From: Myxococcales bacterium
Lineage (GTDB): Bacteria > Myxococcota_A > Polyangia > Nannocystales > Nannocystaceae
Reading direction: 5' to 3'
DNA length: 54,609 bases
Assembly (NCBI GenBank): GCA_014240065.1
Contig: JAAZXR010000030.1
Location: 1 to 54,609 of the forward strand
Shown: positions 42,940 through 50,775 of the stretch, piece by piece
How positions within the stretch are numbered: position 1 is the stretch's first letter
How the letters are laid out: the number at the start of each line of letters is the position of its first letter
The notes under the pieces: model-generated
Told to the model about the DNA's origin: nothing
The model's database searches: none
The model's input: the letters and a program-made list of their open reading frames with translations, nothing else
Position numbers and translations under genes: made by a program

Positions 42940-44103
42940 TCATCCCCGCATGTAGACGCCGACGGTGAGGTACTCACCCTCGACATGAAGGGGACTGATC
43001 GGGTGATCGGCGCCCGCACCCCGTCGCTCGATGCGGGCGGTGTGCACCCCAGCGCGGCCGCTCGCGCGACCCACACAAAGATCGATCGCGTCGATGCCGA
43101 GGTGGTGGCTGCAAGAACACACCGCGAGCAAGCCCCCCTCCACGAGCCTCGGCAGCAGCGTGGTGAGCGAGCGCTCCATCGCGTTGCTGGCGCGCCCCAC
43201 ATCGCGCAGATTGCTGACAACCTTGGGAGGGTCAAAGACGATGGCACCGAATTGGCGCCTCAGCGCGGGCTGATCGAGCGGACCGAACAGATCCGCGCGC
43301 ACGGTCGTGACGCCGGAGAGGTCGTTCGCGCGGACATTTCGTTCGGCGAACTTGAGCGCCGCGTCACTTTGATCGAGCGCGACACACTCGATCCCGGCGG
43401 CCGCGGCGTGGAGCGAGAATCCTCCCACATGGCAGCCGGCGTCGAGGAGCGGCCCCGCGACTGCGCTCGCGAGCCGCGCGAGGTGGACCCGGTTGTCGCG
43501 TTGGTCGTGGTAGGCGCCCGTCTTTTGTGACGGCGGCGCGGCGGTCTGGATCTCAAGCCCGTGTTCTCGGTATCGCAGCGCCGTCAGGGCCGGACCATGG
43601 CACAGCGGCTCCATGGATTCCTTGCGCGCAGCCCCCTCCGGGACGAGCACAGTGGAGGTTCGCTCGTCCATGGAACGAAACGCCGCTTCGATCTCAGCGA
43701 TTCGCGCGCGCATCGGCGCCGTGGTCACCTGCAGCACCCGATGGTCGCCATAGCGATCCACGACCAACCCCGGAAGTCCGTCACCCTCGGAATTAGTCTC
43801 CCGGAATCCAGTGGTGTCTCCAAGCTCCAGGTGGGATCGAAGCGCTAGGGCGCGGGCGATTCTCGACTTGATCCAGTCGGGGTCGAGCGCGTCGCCTCCG
43901 CGCTGGAGCACCCGCGCGACGATGTCTGAATCGGGGGAGTACAGCCCGCGCCCGAGGAGGTCGCCCCTGTGGTTCACGATGTCGGCGACGGCGAGAGGAT
44001 CTGGCGGGCCATGAATTTTAGTCACCTCTTTGCGCCGGATCCACGCCGGGAGGTGCTCCACGCGATGGGCGGGGGCGCGCTTGAGCTGGATCCGCACGGT
44101 CAC
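42940..44103 (-). CDS. rlmI: RlmI-type 23S rRNA (cytosine-5)-methyltransferase
   Basis: This gene encodes 387 residues from a GTG at 44103, with AGGTGA upstream. A PUA-like RNA-binding domain is N-terminal (about 1-75, RIQLKRAPAHRVEHLPAWIR). The Rossmann-type SAM domain follows, with LLDAGCHVGGFSLHAAAAG, ALDQSDAALKFAERNV, IVFDPPK and ASCSHH-like VCSCSHHLGID carrying the catalytic cysteine. This is the RlmI/RlmK-type fold, which makes m5C in 23S rRNA (C1962 in E. coli). The family is clear; the exact site is inferred. Confidence 0.88.
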   Translation of the reverse strand: MTVRIQLKRAPAHRVEHLPAWIRRKEVTKIHGPPDPLAVADIVNHRGDLLGRGLYSPDSDIVARVLQRGGDALDPDWIKSRIARALALRSHLELGDTTGFRETNSEGDGLPGLVVDRYGDHRVLQVTTAPMRARIAEIEAAFRSMDERTSTVLVPEGAARKESMEPLCHGPALTALRYREHGLEIQTAAPPSQKTGAYHDQRDNRVHLARLASAVAGPLLDAGCHVGGFSLHAAAAGIECVALDQSDAALKFAERNVRANDLSGVTTVRADLFGPLDQPALRRQFGAIVFDPPKVVSNLRDVGRASNAMERSLTTLLPRLVEGGLLAVCSCSHHLGIDAIDLCVGRASGRAGVHTARIERRGAGADHPISPLHVEGEYLTVGVYMRG

Positions 44104-44218
44104 GGGCTCACCTTGCCACGGACGCCTTCTCGCGGCCAGCGCTCCGGGCCGCGCGCGGTCAGTCTGCGCGCCTCTCGGCCGGGCGCGCGCCGGATCAAAG
44201 CGAGCCGCGGAGGATGCG

Positions 44219-44247
44219 TTGGTCGTCGACGGGCTTTGGTGTTAGAT
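44219..44247 (+). promoter_or_regulatory. Candidate gpmI promoter
   Basis: TTGGTC and TTAGAT are spaced by 17 bases; the leader to the ATG at 44276 would be about 22 bases. Both boxes match the consensus only partly. Confidence 0.35.
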
Positions 44248-44275
44248 GTGATCGTGAGAGGCACGTCGAGACGCC

Positions 44276-45931
44276 ATGAGGATCCCAGCCTTGAAGTCGC
44301 ATCCGCTCCGTTCCAAACCGTCGGGCCCGGTCACGCTCGTCGTGATGGACGGCGTGGGGGAGGGGTCAGGCGGCCCTGATGATGCGGTCGCGACCGCGCA
44401 CACTCCGACGTTGGATTGGCTGAGGACCCTGCCCTCCTTCCTCCGCCTTCGGGCGCACGGCCGGGCGGTCGGCATGCCCTCGGACAAGGACATGGGCAAC
44501 AGCGAGGTGGGGCACAACGCGCTCGGGGCGGGGCGGGTGTTTGAGCAAGGCGCCGCGCTCGTCGGTGACGCCATCGCGTCGGGACGGATTTATGAGGGGA
44601 GCGCTTGGAGAGACTGTGTCGCGCGCGCGCGTGAGTCCGCGCAGCCGCTGCATTTCATCGGGCTGCTCTCCGACGGCAACGTTCACTCGCATATTGACCA
44701 TCTGGACGCGATGCTCGCGCGCGCGGCGTCCGACGGTGTACGGGCGCTGCGCGTACACGCCCTCCTCGACGGCCGCGATGTCGCGCCGCGCTCCGCGTTG
44801 ACCTACGTCGCTCGGCTCGAGGCCGTCTTGGCCACGCTGCGTGAGCGAGGTGTCGATGCGCAGGTCGCCAGCGGTGGCGGTCGCATGCGGATCACGATGG
44901 ACCGATACGAGGCGGACTGGGAGATGGTTCGCCGCGGGTGGGATGTTCACGTCCGCGGAGAGGGGAGGCCGTTTCGCGCGCTCGAAGAGGCGGTGCGCAC
45001 GCTGTACGGCGAGTCTGACGCGACAGATCAAGACTTGGAGCCCTTCGTCATCGTCGACGAGCAGGGTCCGGTGGGCACCATTGAAGACGGCGCCTCCGTC
45101 GTGTTCTTCAACTTCCGCGGAGATCGGGCCATGGAGATCTCACGCGCGTTTGAGGACGACGACTTGAGCGCGTTTGATCGGGGACAGCGGCCTTCGGTCT
45201 GCTTCGCGGGCATGATGGAGTACGACGGAGACCAGCACATCCCTCCACGATTTCTCGTAAAACCCCCGCGGATCGACGGGACGATGAGTGAGCTGCTCGT
45301 GGGCGCTGAGGTTCGACAATTCGCGATCGCAGAGACTCAAAAGTTTGGACACGTCACCTACTTCTGGAACGGCAACCGCTCAGGCTACTTCGACCAGGGG
45401 CTCGAGCGATACGAGGAGGTCCCGTCTTCATCGACCCCGGAGGAGATGGCGCCGGAGATGCAGGCGGAGCCCGTGACGGATCGGCTGCTGGACGCGATGA
45501 CCGAGGGGTACGACTTCTTGCGGGTGAACTTCGCCAATGGCGACATGGTGGGACACACCGGCAACATCGCCGCCACCCGGCTCGCCGTGGAGTGTGTCGA
45601 TCGATGTTTGGCGCGGCTCGTGGAAGCGACGAGAGCGCTCGGCGGAGTGCTGATCGTCACGGCGGATCATGGAAACGCGGACCACATGTACGACACTGGT
45701 CCAGACGGCGGCGTGGTCGTGCGTTCGAGCCACAGCCTCAACCCGGTCCCGTTCGTGGTGTTTGACCCGCGAGACGCCAACGAGGGCCCGCCGGTCCGCG
45801 CGACGGGGGCCGCAGGCGGCGCGCCGGGCTTGGCGAACGTCGCCGCGACGGTGCTCGAGCTCTTGGGGTTTGAGCCGCCGCGGTCATTTGAGCCGAGCTT
45901 GCTGGCGGCGGATCCCGGCTCGCGTGAATAG
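44276..45931 (+). CDS. gpmI: 2,3-bisphosphoglycerate-independent phosphoglycerate mutase
   Basis: This 551-residue protein, slightly longer than the usual 510-515, has the alkaline-phosphatase-like fold. The first metal Asp25 lies in VVMDGVGEG, the phosphoserine is Ser76 in DKDMGNSEVGH, and the C-terminal metal sites are in NFANGDMVGHTG and TADHGNADHMYD. The inserted transferase domain has HIDHLDAML, LDGRDVAPRSA and SGGGRMRITMDRYEADWEMV. It interconverts 3- and 2-phosphoglycerate with manganese and without a cofactor sugar. It is convergent with the diguanylate cyclase gene. Confidence 0.96.
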   Translation: MRIPALKSHPLRSKPSGPVTLVVMDGVGEGSGGPDDAVATAHTPTLDWLRTLPSFLRLRAHGRAVGMPSDKDMGNSEVGHNALGAGRVFEQGAALVGDAIASGRIYEGSAWRDCVARARESAQPLHFIGLLSDGNVHSHIDHLDAMLARAASDGVRALRVHALLDGRDVAPRSALTYVARLEAVLATLRERGVDAQVASGGGRMRITMDRYEADWEMVRRGWDVHVRGEGRPFRALEEAVRTLYGESDATDQDLEPFVIVDEQGPVGTIEDGASVVFFNFRGDRAMEISRAFEDDDLSAFDRGQRPSVCFAGMMEYDGDQHIPPRFLVKPPRIDGTMSELLVGAEVRQFAIAETQKFGHVTYFWNGNRSGYFDQGLERYEEVPSSSTPEEMAPEMQAEPVTDRLLDAMTEGYDFLRVNFANGDMVGHTGNIAATRLAVECVDRCLARLVEATRALGGVLIVTADHGNADHMYDTGPDGGVVVRSSHSLNPVPFVVFDPRDANEGPPVRATGAAGGAPGLANVAATVLELLGFEPPRSFEPSLLAADPGSRE

Positions 45932-45940
45932 GCTGGCGGG

Positions 45941-46840
45941 TCAGGCCTCGGGGTGCGGGCTGACGACGGATTGGTTGCGACCTGATCGTTTGGCCATGTA
46001 GAGCGCCTCGTCGGCGAGCCGAAACAGCTGCGCGCGGCGCTCACGAGAGGAGCCGTCACCGATCATGCTGGAGTCGGCGATGCCGATGCTCAATGTCAGA
46101 TTCCCGACACCGCCAGATCGCGCGCTTAGCGCTTTCTTGAGTCGGGACGCCACTTTATGGGCCCCCGCGCTATCAGCGCCAGCCAGCAAAATTGCGAGCT
46201 CGTCGCCGCCGACGCGGGCCACGAGATCAGACGGACGGAGCACGGATTGGATCGCCTCGGTGACGTGGCACAGGGCGGCGTCGCCAGCGTTGTGCCCGAG
46301 GCTGTCGTTGATCTCCTTGAAGTGGTCGATATCGCAGATCATGAGGCTCACGCAGGTGTGGTCGCGGGCCACCCGAGCCACCGCTTGGTCCACGAGCGGC
46401 AAAAAGCCGCGTCGGTTCCAAATGGAGGTGAGGGCGTCGGTATAAGCCTCGTCGGTGAGCCGCTGGTTCACCAGGGTGCGGCCGTAGACGGTTCTCGCTA
46501 ATGCCATGATATTATTGACAACTTCATTGTTCGCGGCATCTCCATCGTCGGTCAATTCCACCTTGAGAAATCGCGTGCCGCTCTCTTCTGCGTGGGTGCT
46601 CGGGCCAAGCTCGACGACACAGTCGGCGTCTTTGTTGACCTTGTTTTCGCAAAGCTCCGTGCTCGCGACGGACGGGAGCAGGCCGAGGGCTGCGGCGGCG
46701 CGGTGTGCGACGTCGCTCGGGTCTTTGCCTTGGAGCAAGAACTCCATCATCTCCACGATGAGTTTGGCGCTGGGGAGCGGGTTTTTCGCTCGCTGGAGGA
46801 GCCGCAGCGCGGGGCGTCGGGAGGTCGCTTGATGCGTCAT
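45941..46840 (-). CDS. Soluble GGDEF-domain diguanylate cyclase
   Basis: This gene encodes 299 residues from the ATG at 46840; the frame is open to 47017, but that would overlap the divergent lipoprotein start. The N-terminal half is a helical domain without membrane segments. The GGDEF domain (about 140-290) has DALTSIWNRRGFLPLVDQAV, ICDIDHFKEINDSLGHNAGD and the active-site variant RVGGDELAIL (GGDEL). An RxxD inhibitory site (RPSD) is five residues before it, so product inhibition by c-di-GMP is expected. The N-terminal part is not a recognised sensor. Confidence 0.92.
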   Translation of the reverse strand: MTHQATSRRPALRLLQRAKNPLPSAKLIVEMMEFLLQGKDPSDVAHRAAAALGLLPSVASTELCENKVNKDADCVVELGPSTHAEESGTRFLKVELTDDGDAANNEVVNNIMALARTVYGRTLVNQRLTDEAYTDALTSIWNRRGFLPLVDQAVARVARDHTCVSLMICDIDHFKEINDSLGHNAGDAALCHVTEAIQSVLRPSDLVARVGGDELAILLAGADSAGAHKVASRLKKALSARSGGVGNLTLSIGIADSSMIGDGSSRERRAQLFRLADEALYMAKRSGRNQSVVSPHPEA

Positions 46841-46945
46841 CTCGAACGGCTCGCTGGCGGATATGGTGGGATCTGCTCCGGAGAGGAGTAAGTGCGGCGG
46901 ATTCACAGTAATGGGGAGAATAAGCAAAATGGATGCCATCGCATT

Positions 46946-46974
46946 TTGGGCCCGTCGTCCCAATCTGCTACCTT
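46946..46974 (+). promoter_or_regulatory. Candidate promoter of the 47005 lipoprotein gene
   Basis: TTGGGC and TACCTT are 17 bases apart, and a TG lies one base before the -10 (extended -10). The leader to 47005 would be about 25 bases. Confidence 0.4.
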
Positions 46975-47004
46975 GTCGGCGCTCCGACCACCCGGACAGT
47001 CGCC

Positions 47005-47679
47005 ATGAAGAATTCAAAGCTTTTTATCATCGCCGCCGCCGCACTTTGGACAACGACCAGCCTCGGTTGTGACAAGTCCGGCGCTTCAAAGACACCCCGT
47101 CGAAAGTCTGCGCGCCTGAACTGGGTGATGCAGCCGAAGACCGGCAAGCAAGTCGAGAACATGATCACAGTTCCCGGCGCGGGGATCACCTTCGAAATCC
47201 CCGACACCCTGTACGTCTTTAAAGAATGCGAGGAGGCGGCCCACGAAAATGGCGGTCCCACCGACGACTGGGTGCCGATCGTTGCGTGCGCGCGCGCCGA
47301 TGGATCCGAGAGTGGGCCCCCGATCGCGTTGACTTTCTACGCGACGTCGAAAGACGTGCTCATCAACGAGCGCTCTGTCGCGAGCATCGAGAACCAGCTC
47401 AATTCGGAAGGCGTGAAGGTTGAGGAGGCCGCGTACTACGACGAGTACCTGTCGAAGCCCGGCCGCCGTGGCATCTTGGTGGAGTACCACTCGCTCGATG
47501 ATGAGGGATTCCCCAAGGACGCTGTTCGGCAATTCATGTTTCCGAAGGGGGACGTGTTGTTTGTCGTTCAGACCAAGTTCCCCTACACGAGCGACCGCTC
47601 CGGAATCAACCGGGACTGGCAGCGGATTTTGTGGAACTTTCAGCTTGACGAGGACGGCCCCCTGTACGAGGGCCAATAG
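47005..47679 (+). CDS. Lipoprotein of unknown function
   Basis: This gene encodes 224 residues from the ATG at 47005. The signal peptide MKNSKLFIIAAAALWTTTSL ends in the lipobox SLGC. The mature part begins with a basic linker and then a strand-rich domain (GAGITFEIPDTLYVFKECEE, WVPIVACARADGSESGPPIA, RRGILVEYHSLDDEGFPKDA, VLFVVQTKFPYTSDRSGINR). The last segment resembles the beta-sheet domain of PsbP/DUF1795-like proteins. It is divergent from the diguanylate cyclase gene and convergent with the 47728 lipoprotein gene; co-regulation by the second messenger is possible but unsupported. Confidence 0.85.
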   Translation: MKNSKLFIIAAAALWTTTSLGCDKSGASKTPRRKSARLNWVMQPKTGKQVENMITVPGAGITFEIPDTLYVFKECEEAAHENGGPTDDWVPIVACARADGSESGPPIALTFYATSKDVLINERSVASIENQLNSEGVKVEEAAYYDEYLSKPGRRGILVEYHSLDDEGFPKDAVRQFMFPKGDVLFVVQTKFPYTSDRSGINRDWQRILWNFQLDEDGPLYEGQ

Positions 47680-47727
47680 TCTCGCCGCGAGTGGACGCGG
47701 CCCTGATCGATGGGATGACGCCGGCGG

Positions 47728-48378
47728 TCAGGGCTTGGGCGCGCAAGGGCCCTCGGTGACGGCTTCGTTCGGCGCGATCGCAGCGCCGTGGGCTCGGAGG
47801 GTCACGAGGTCGCACTCGTTGAGCGCGAGGCAGTACGTCCGTTCGATGCCCGCGTGACGGAGCACCAGCTCGTGGGGTCCTGGAGCTTGGTTGAACGCCT
47901 CGATCACGGGGCCTTCCGTTCCGCGCACCTTGGCGCCATCGACGAACGCCTCAAGCAGCGGGCGCCCGGGCCGAGGGGCTAGATCGGGGAGGATGGTGAC
48001 GATGGCCGAGAGCTGGAACGAATCCCATGACTTGACCTCGCCGTCGCCGAGCGGCGCTTGAACTGCCGGATCTCGGTGCGTGTGGACGCTCGAAACCTCT
48101 GCAGGTTTGGTGTTCATCGTGGTGATGGTTCTCATGAGCGCGACGCAATCGTCCTCGGCCATCAGCTCCAGCGTGCGCGGGTCTGGCAGTCGATGTTCCG
48201 GCCGCAAGTGGCAGCCTTGGGTCCGCTCGGTGAGGCGGCGCAGGCTCGCGCATGCGGGGCCAGGCTCGTCCGCAGACGCGGTCGCGGGTTCGGTCGCGGC
48301 GGGCGGCGGCGAGGGGCAGGCGGCGCACACGACGGCCAACGGGATGAAGAGCAGAGCGAGAGGCGCGCGCCCCCCCAC
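47728..48378 (-). CDS. Lipoprotein downstream of map
   Basis: This gene encodes 216 residues from a GTG at 48378, with GAGG five bases upstream. That start gives a clear lipoprotein signal (GGRAPLALLFIPLAVVCAAC), while earlier starts overlap the map gene. After a Pro/Ala-rich spacer, the mature protein has six cysteines, some spaced like a disulfide-linked domain (CASLRRLTERTQGC, AFNQAPGPHELVLRHAGIER, TYCLALNECDLVTL). Its end contains a likely Ig-like or PEGA-like strand pattern. It starts 12 bases after the map stop, so it may be co-transcribed with map. Function unknown. Confidence 0.75.
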   Translation of the reverse strand: MGGRAPLALLFIPLAVVCAACPSPPPAATEPATASADEPGPACASLRRLTERTQGCHLRPEHRLPDPRTLELMAEDDCVALMRTITTMNTKPAEVSSVHTHRDPAVQAPLGDGEVKSWDSFQLSAIVTILPDLAPRPGRPLLEAFVDGAKVRGTEGPVIEAFNQAPGPHELVLRHAGIERTYCLALNECDLVTLRAHGAAIAPNEAVTEGPCAPKP

Positions 48379-48389
48379 CGTCGCCTCAG

Positions 48390-49175
48390 CTAGGCGCTCA
48401 AGTCTTCGGGTCGCCACGCGCTGTCTCGCATCGTCAGCACCTCGAAGCCTGCGTCGGTCACGAGGATGGTGTGTTCCGTCTGCGCGCTCAGCTTGTTGTC
48501 GGCGGTGACGGCGGTCCATCCGTCGGAGAGCGTGATGCAATGATGAGTGCCGAGGTTGATCATCGGTTCAATGGTGAAGGTCATCCCCGCCTTGAAGCGC
48601 TTGCCCGTCCTCCGTCGTCCGACGTGGGGGATGTGGGGATCCATGTGGAACTCTCGCCCGATGCCGTGGCCGCAGAATTGATCCACGACTCCGTATCCGA
48701 GCTCACCGTGGGCGTACTCTTCGATCACGGCGCCGATGTCACCGACGCGCTTGCCCGGCGCCACCTCTCGGATCCCGAGCCACATCGAGCGTCGCGTCAC
48801 GTCGATCAGCCGCTCGGCTTCTTTGGACACCTCGCCCACGCAGAACATCTCCGAGGTGTCGCCGAAGTAGCCGTCGACGATGGTGGTGATGTCGATGTTG
48901 ATGATGTCTCCATCCTTGAGCGTCAGCGCTCCCGGGATTCCGTGACAGACGACCTCGTTGACCGAGGTGCAGATCGAGCGGGGGAAGCCCTTGTAGTTGA
49001 GCGGCGCAGGTATCGCGCCATGGTCGAGGATATACTCGTGACAGAGCCTGTCGAGCAGGTCGGTGGTGGCGCCCGCCTTCACGTGCGGGGCGATAAAGTC
49101 CAAGACAGACGCCGCGAGCGTGCAGGTGGTGCGCATCTTTTGGATCTCTTCCGCTGTTTTGATTTCGATGACCAC
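48390..49175 (-). CDS. map: Type I methionine aminopeptidase
   Basis: This gene encodes 261 residues from the GTG at 49175 (VVIEIKTAEEIQKMR, the normal family start); a GTG at 49193 gives six more. The five metal ligands are in the usual positions: two Asp in INIDITTIVDGYFGDTSEMF, His in CGHGIGREFHMDP, Glu in FTIEPMI and Glu in QTEHTILV. It removes the initiator methionine from new proteins. No N-terminal zinc-finger extension is present. Confidence 0.96.
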   Translation of the reverse strand: MVIEIKTAEEIQKMRTTCTLAASVLDFIAPHVKAGATTDLLDRLCHEYILDHGAIPAPLNYKGFPRSICTSVNEVVCHGIPGALTLKDGDIINIDITTIVDGYFGDTSEMFCVGEVSKEAERLIDVTRRSMWLGIREVAPGKRVGDIGAVIEEYAHGELGYGVVDQFCGHGIGREFHMDPHIPHVGRRRTGKRFKAGMTFTIEPMINLGTHHCITLSDGWTAVTADNKLSAQTEHTILVTDAGFEVLTMRDSAWRPEDLSA

Positions 49176-49281
49176 GGATGTTCTCGTCGCCACACCGGAG
49201 GCAGGTGTGGTGTCGCCTCAAAGATTGGCGGTTTCTCGTCCGTCTGGCAAGGCCTCTCACACTGTGCGAGGCTGCCAGGTA

Positions 49282-50247
49282 GTGGAACTCGCCACGACGC
49301 AGCCCTTCAGCGCGACGCTCGCGACGCTCCGCGAACGTCGCCTGATCATCGTCAGTGGGAAGGGGGGCGTGGGGAGGACGACGATGGCGGCGTTGCTCGG
49401 GCGCGGGCTCGCCGCTCTAGGTCGCAGGGTCCTGGTCGCGACCACCGGGCTCGACGCGCGACTCGCCAGAACGATGGGTCAAAAGCTCCTCTCGACGACC
49501 CCCGTGCAGGTGGTGGACAACCTCTTCGTCCAGCGGCTCGAGCCGGCCACATGTCTGCGGGAGTACGGCGTTCTGGTGTTAAAGAGCGAGCGGCTCGCCC
49601 GCGGCGTGTTCGACAATACGGTGGTGCGCGGGCTCATGCGCGCGATTCCTGGTCTCGACGACTTCTCTGTGCTTGGGAAGGTGTGGCACGAGGCGATTCG
49701 CGAGCGAACCTACGACCACATCATCTTCGATGGTCCGGCGAGTGGTCACTTAATGCTGAGTCTCTCCGTGCCCGGGGCGATCTTGAAGGCGGTCCCGGCC
49801 GGACCCCTCCGCGCAGAGGCCTCGCTGGTCGCGGGGTCACTCAGAGACCCGCGAGACACCTGCGCCGTGCTCGTGACGCTCCCCGAGGCGTGGCCGCTGC
49901 GAGAGTGCGCAGAGCTTCAAGCGAGGCTGCAAGGAGAGGTGGGGGTGAACGTCGGTGGGTTGATGCTCAATCGCGTGGCCGCGCCTCCTCCGCTGGGGCT
50001 GCGCGCGGCGTTGTCGTCATGGGCGAGCGACGATGGGCTCGCCGGGAGTCGCCGAGCGTTCGACCACTTGGCGGCGGTCGCGGAGCGTCAGCGCGAGCAA
50101 TGGAGCGCCCTAGACCCGTGGCTTGAGGGCTGGTGCGCGCGCACCGGTCGCAAGGCGACCTTGGTGCCGAGTTATCCGAGGGCGCTCGAGGGGCCTGAAG
50201 ATCTTGGCGCGCTGCTTGGCGCGCTGGATCACGGGGGGGCGTCGTGA
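49282..50247 (+). CDS. ArsA/GET3-like ATPase with altered P-loop (first of a pair)
   Basis: This gene encodes 321 residues from a GTG at 49282. The P-loop SGKGGVGRTT keeps the signature lysine of the deviant Walker A group (Lys27) but replaces the catalytic P-loop lysine with Arg32. The switch I region reads TTGLDARLA instead of the usual TDPAHSL, so the catalytic Asp-Pro is lost. Switch II (IFDGPASGHLMLSL) still resembles ArsA. It should bind nucleotide poorly or not hydrolyse it alone. A second ArsA-like gene follows at 50776 with the opposite defects. It overlaps the converging BCCP gene by 19 bases at the 3' end. It is soluble; there are no arsenite-binding cysteines like those of ArsA. 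Confidence 0.85.
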   Translation: MELATTQPFSATLATLRERRLIIVSGKGGVGRTTMAALLGRGLAALGRRVLVATTGLDARLARTMGQKLLSTTPVQVVDNLFVQRLEPATCLREYGVLVLKSERLARGVFDNTVVRGLMRAIPGLDDFSVLGKVWHEAIRERTYDHIIFDGPASGHLMLSLSVPGAILKAVPAGPLRAEASLVAGSLRDPRDTCAVLVTLPEAWPLRECAELQARLQGEVGVNVGGLMLNRVAAPPPLGLRAALSSWASDDGLAGSRRAFDHLAAVAERQREQWSALDPWLEGWCARTGRKATLVPSYPRALEGPEDLGALLGALDHGGAS

Positions 50248-50741
50248 GCTTCGACGACGCAGAGCACCACACCGGCGTCCACCGTAGCGCCCGCCTCCGC
50301 CGCGAGCGAGCGAACGCGACCAGCGATGGGCGCTTGAAGCTCATTCTCCATCTTCATGGCCTCCACGATCACCAAGGGTGCGCCGGCGGCGACTTCGTCT
50401 CCCTCGGACGCGAGCACGCGGACGATACGACCCGGCATGGGGCTCACGAGATCGCCCGCGCCGGCACCGCCTGCGCTCATGTTCAACGCAGCCTCGAGCG
50501 CGGCCTCTTGCCGGGTGCTCACCTCCACCTCGAGCGCGGCGCCATGGACGCTCACGTGAGCGGGCCGCGCGAGGCCATCGAGCACCACGCGATGATGCCG
50601 GAGCGACTCGGATTCGCGGACCAAAGAGACGCCCGAATTCCCGCTCGATACTTCGTATCGTCGGCCTTCAATGATCGCGAAATTGGTCGCGCCTTCGCGC
50701 CGAAGCTCGACCTCAAATTCTCGACCGTCGATTCGAACCAT
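50229..50741 (-). CDS. Biotin carboxyl carrier-type protein
   Basis: This gene encodes 170 residues from the ATG at 50741; an ATG at 50777 shares a CATG with the start of the opposite gene and is less likely. The N-terminal part is strand-rich (VRIDGREFEVELRREG). The C-terminal biotinyl domain (about 95-165) has SPMPGRIVRVLASEGDEV and the biotin site EAMKMEN with Lys130. Sequence order fits the biotin carrier of acyl-CoA carboxylases, yet no carboxylase or carboxyltransferase gene is present in the window. It lies between the two ArsA-like genes on the opposite strand. Confidence 0.9.
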   Translation of the reverse strand: MVRIDGREFEVELRREGATNFAIIEGRRYEVSSGNSGVSLVRESESLRHHRVVLDGLARPAHVSVHGAALEVEVSTRQEAALEAALNMSAGGAGAGDLVSPMPGRIVRVLASEGDEVAAGAPLVIVEAMKMENELQAPIAGRVRSLAAEAGATVDAGVVLCVVEAHDAPP

Positions 50742-50775
50742 GAAGTGTTGGGCGGGCACGAACGGAGCGTAGTTC

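Noticed and set aside
47700-47734. GCCCTGA/TCAGGGC inverted repeat between two converging lipoprotein genes
   Set aside because: The loop is 21 bases and there is no U-tract; the right arm overlaps a stop codon, so a terminator call is not supported.
48471-50126. A 551-codon plus-strand ORF
   Set aside because: Covers map in antisense and ArsA1 in another frame; both real genes have intact motifs.
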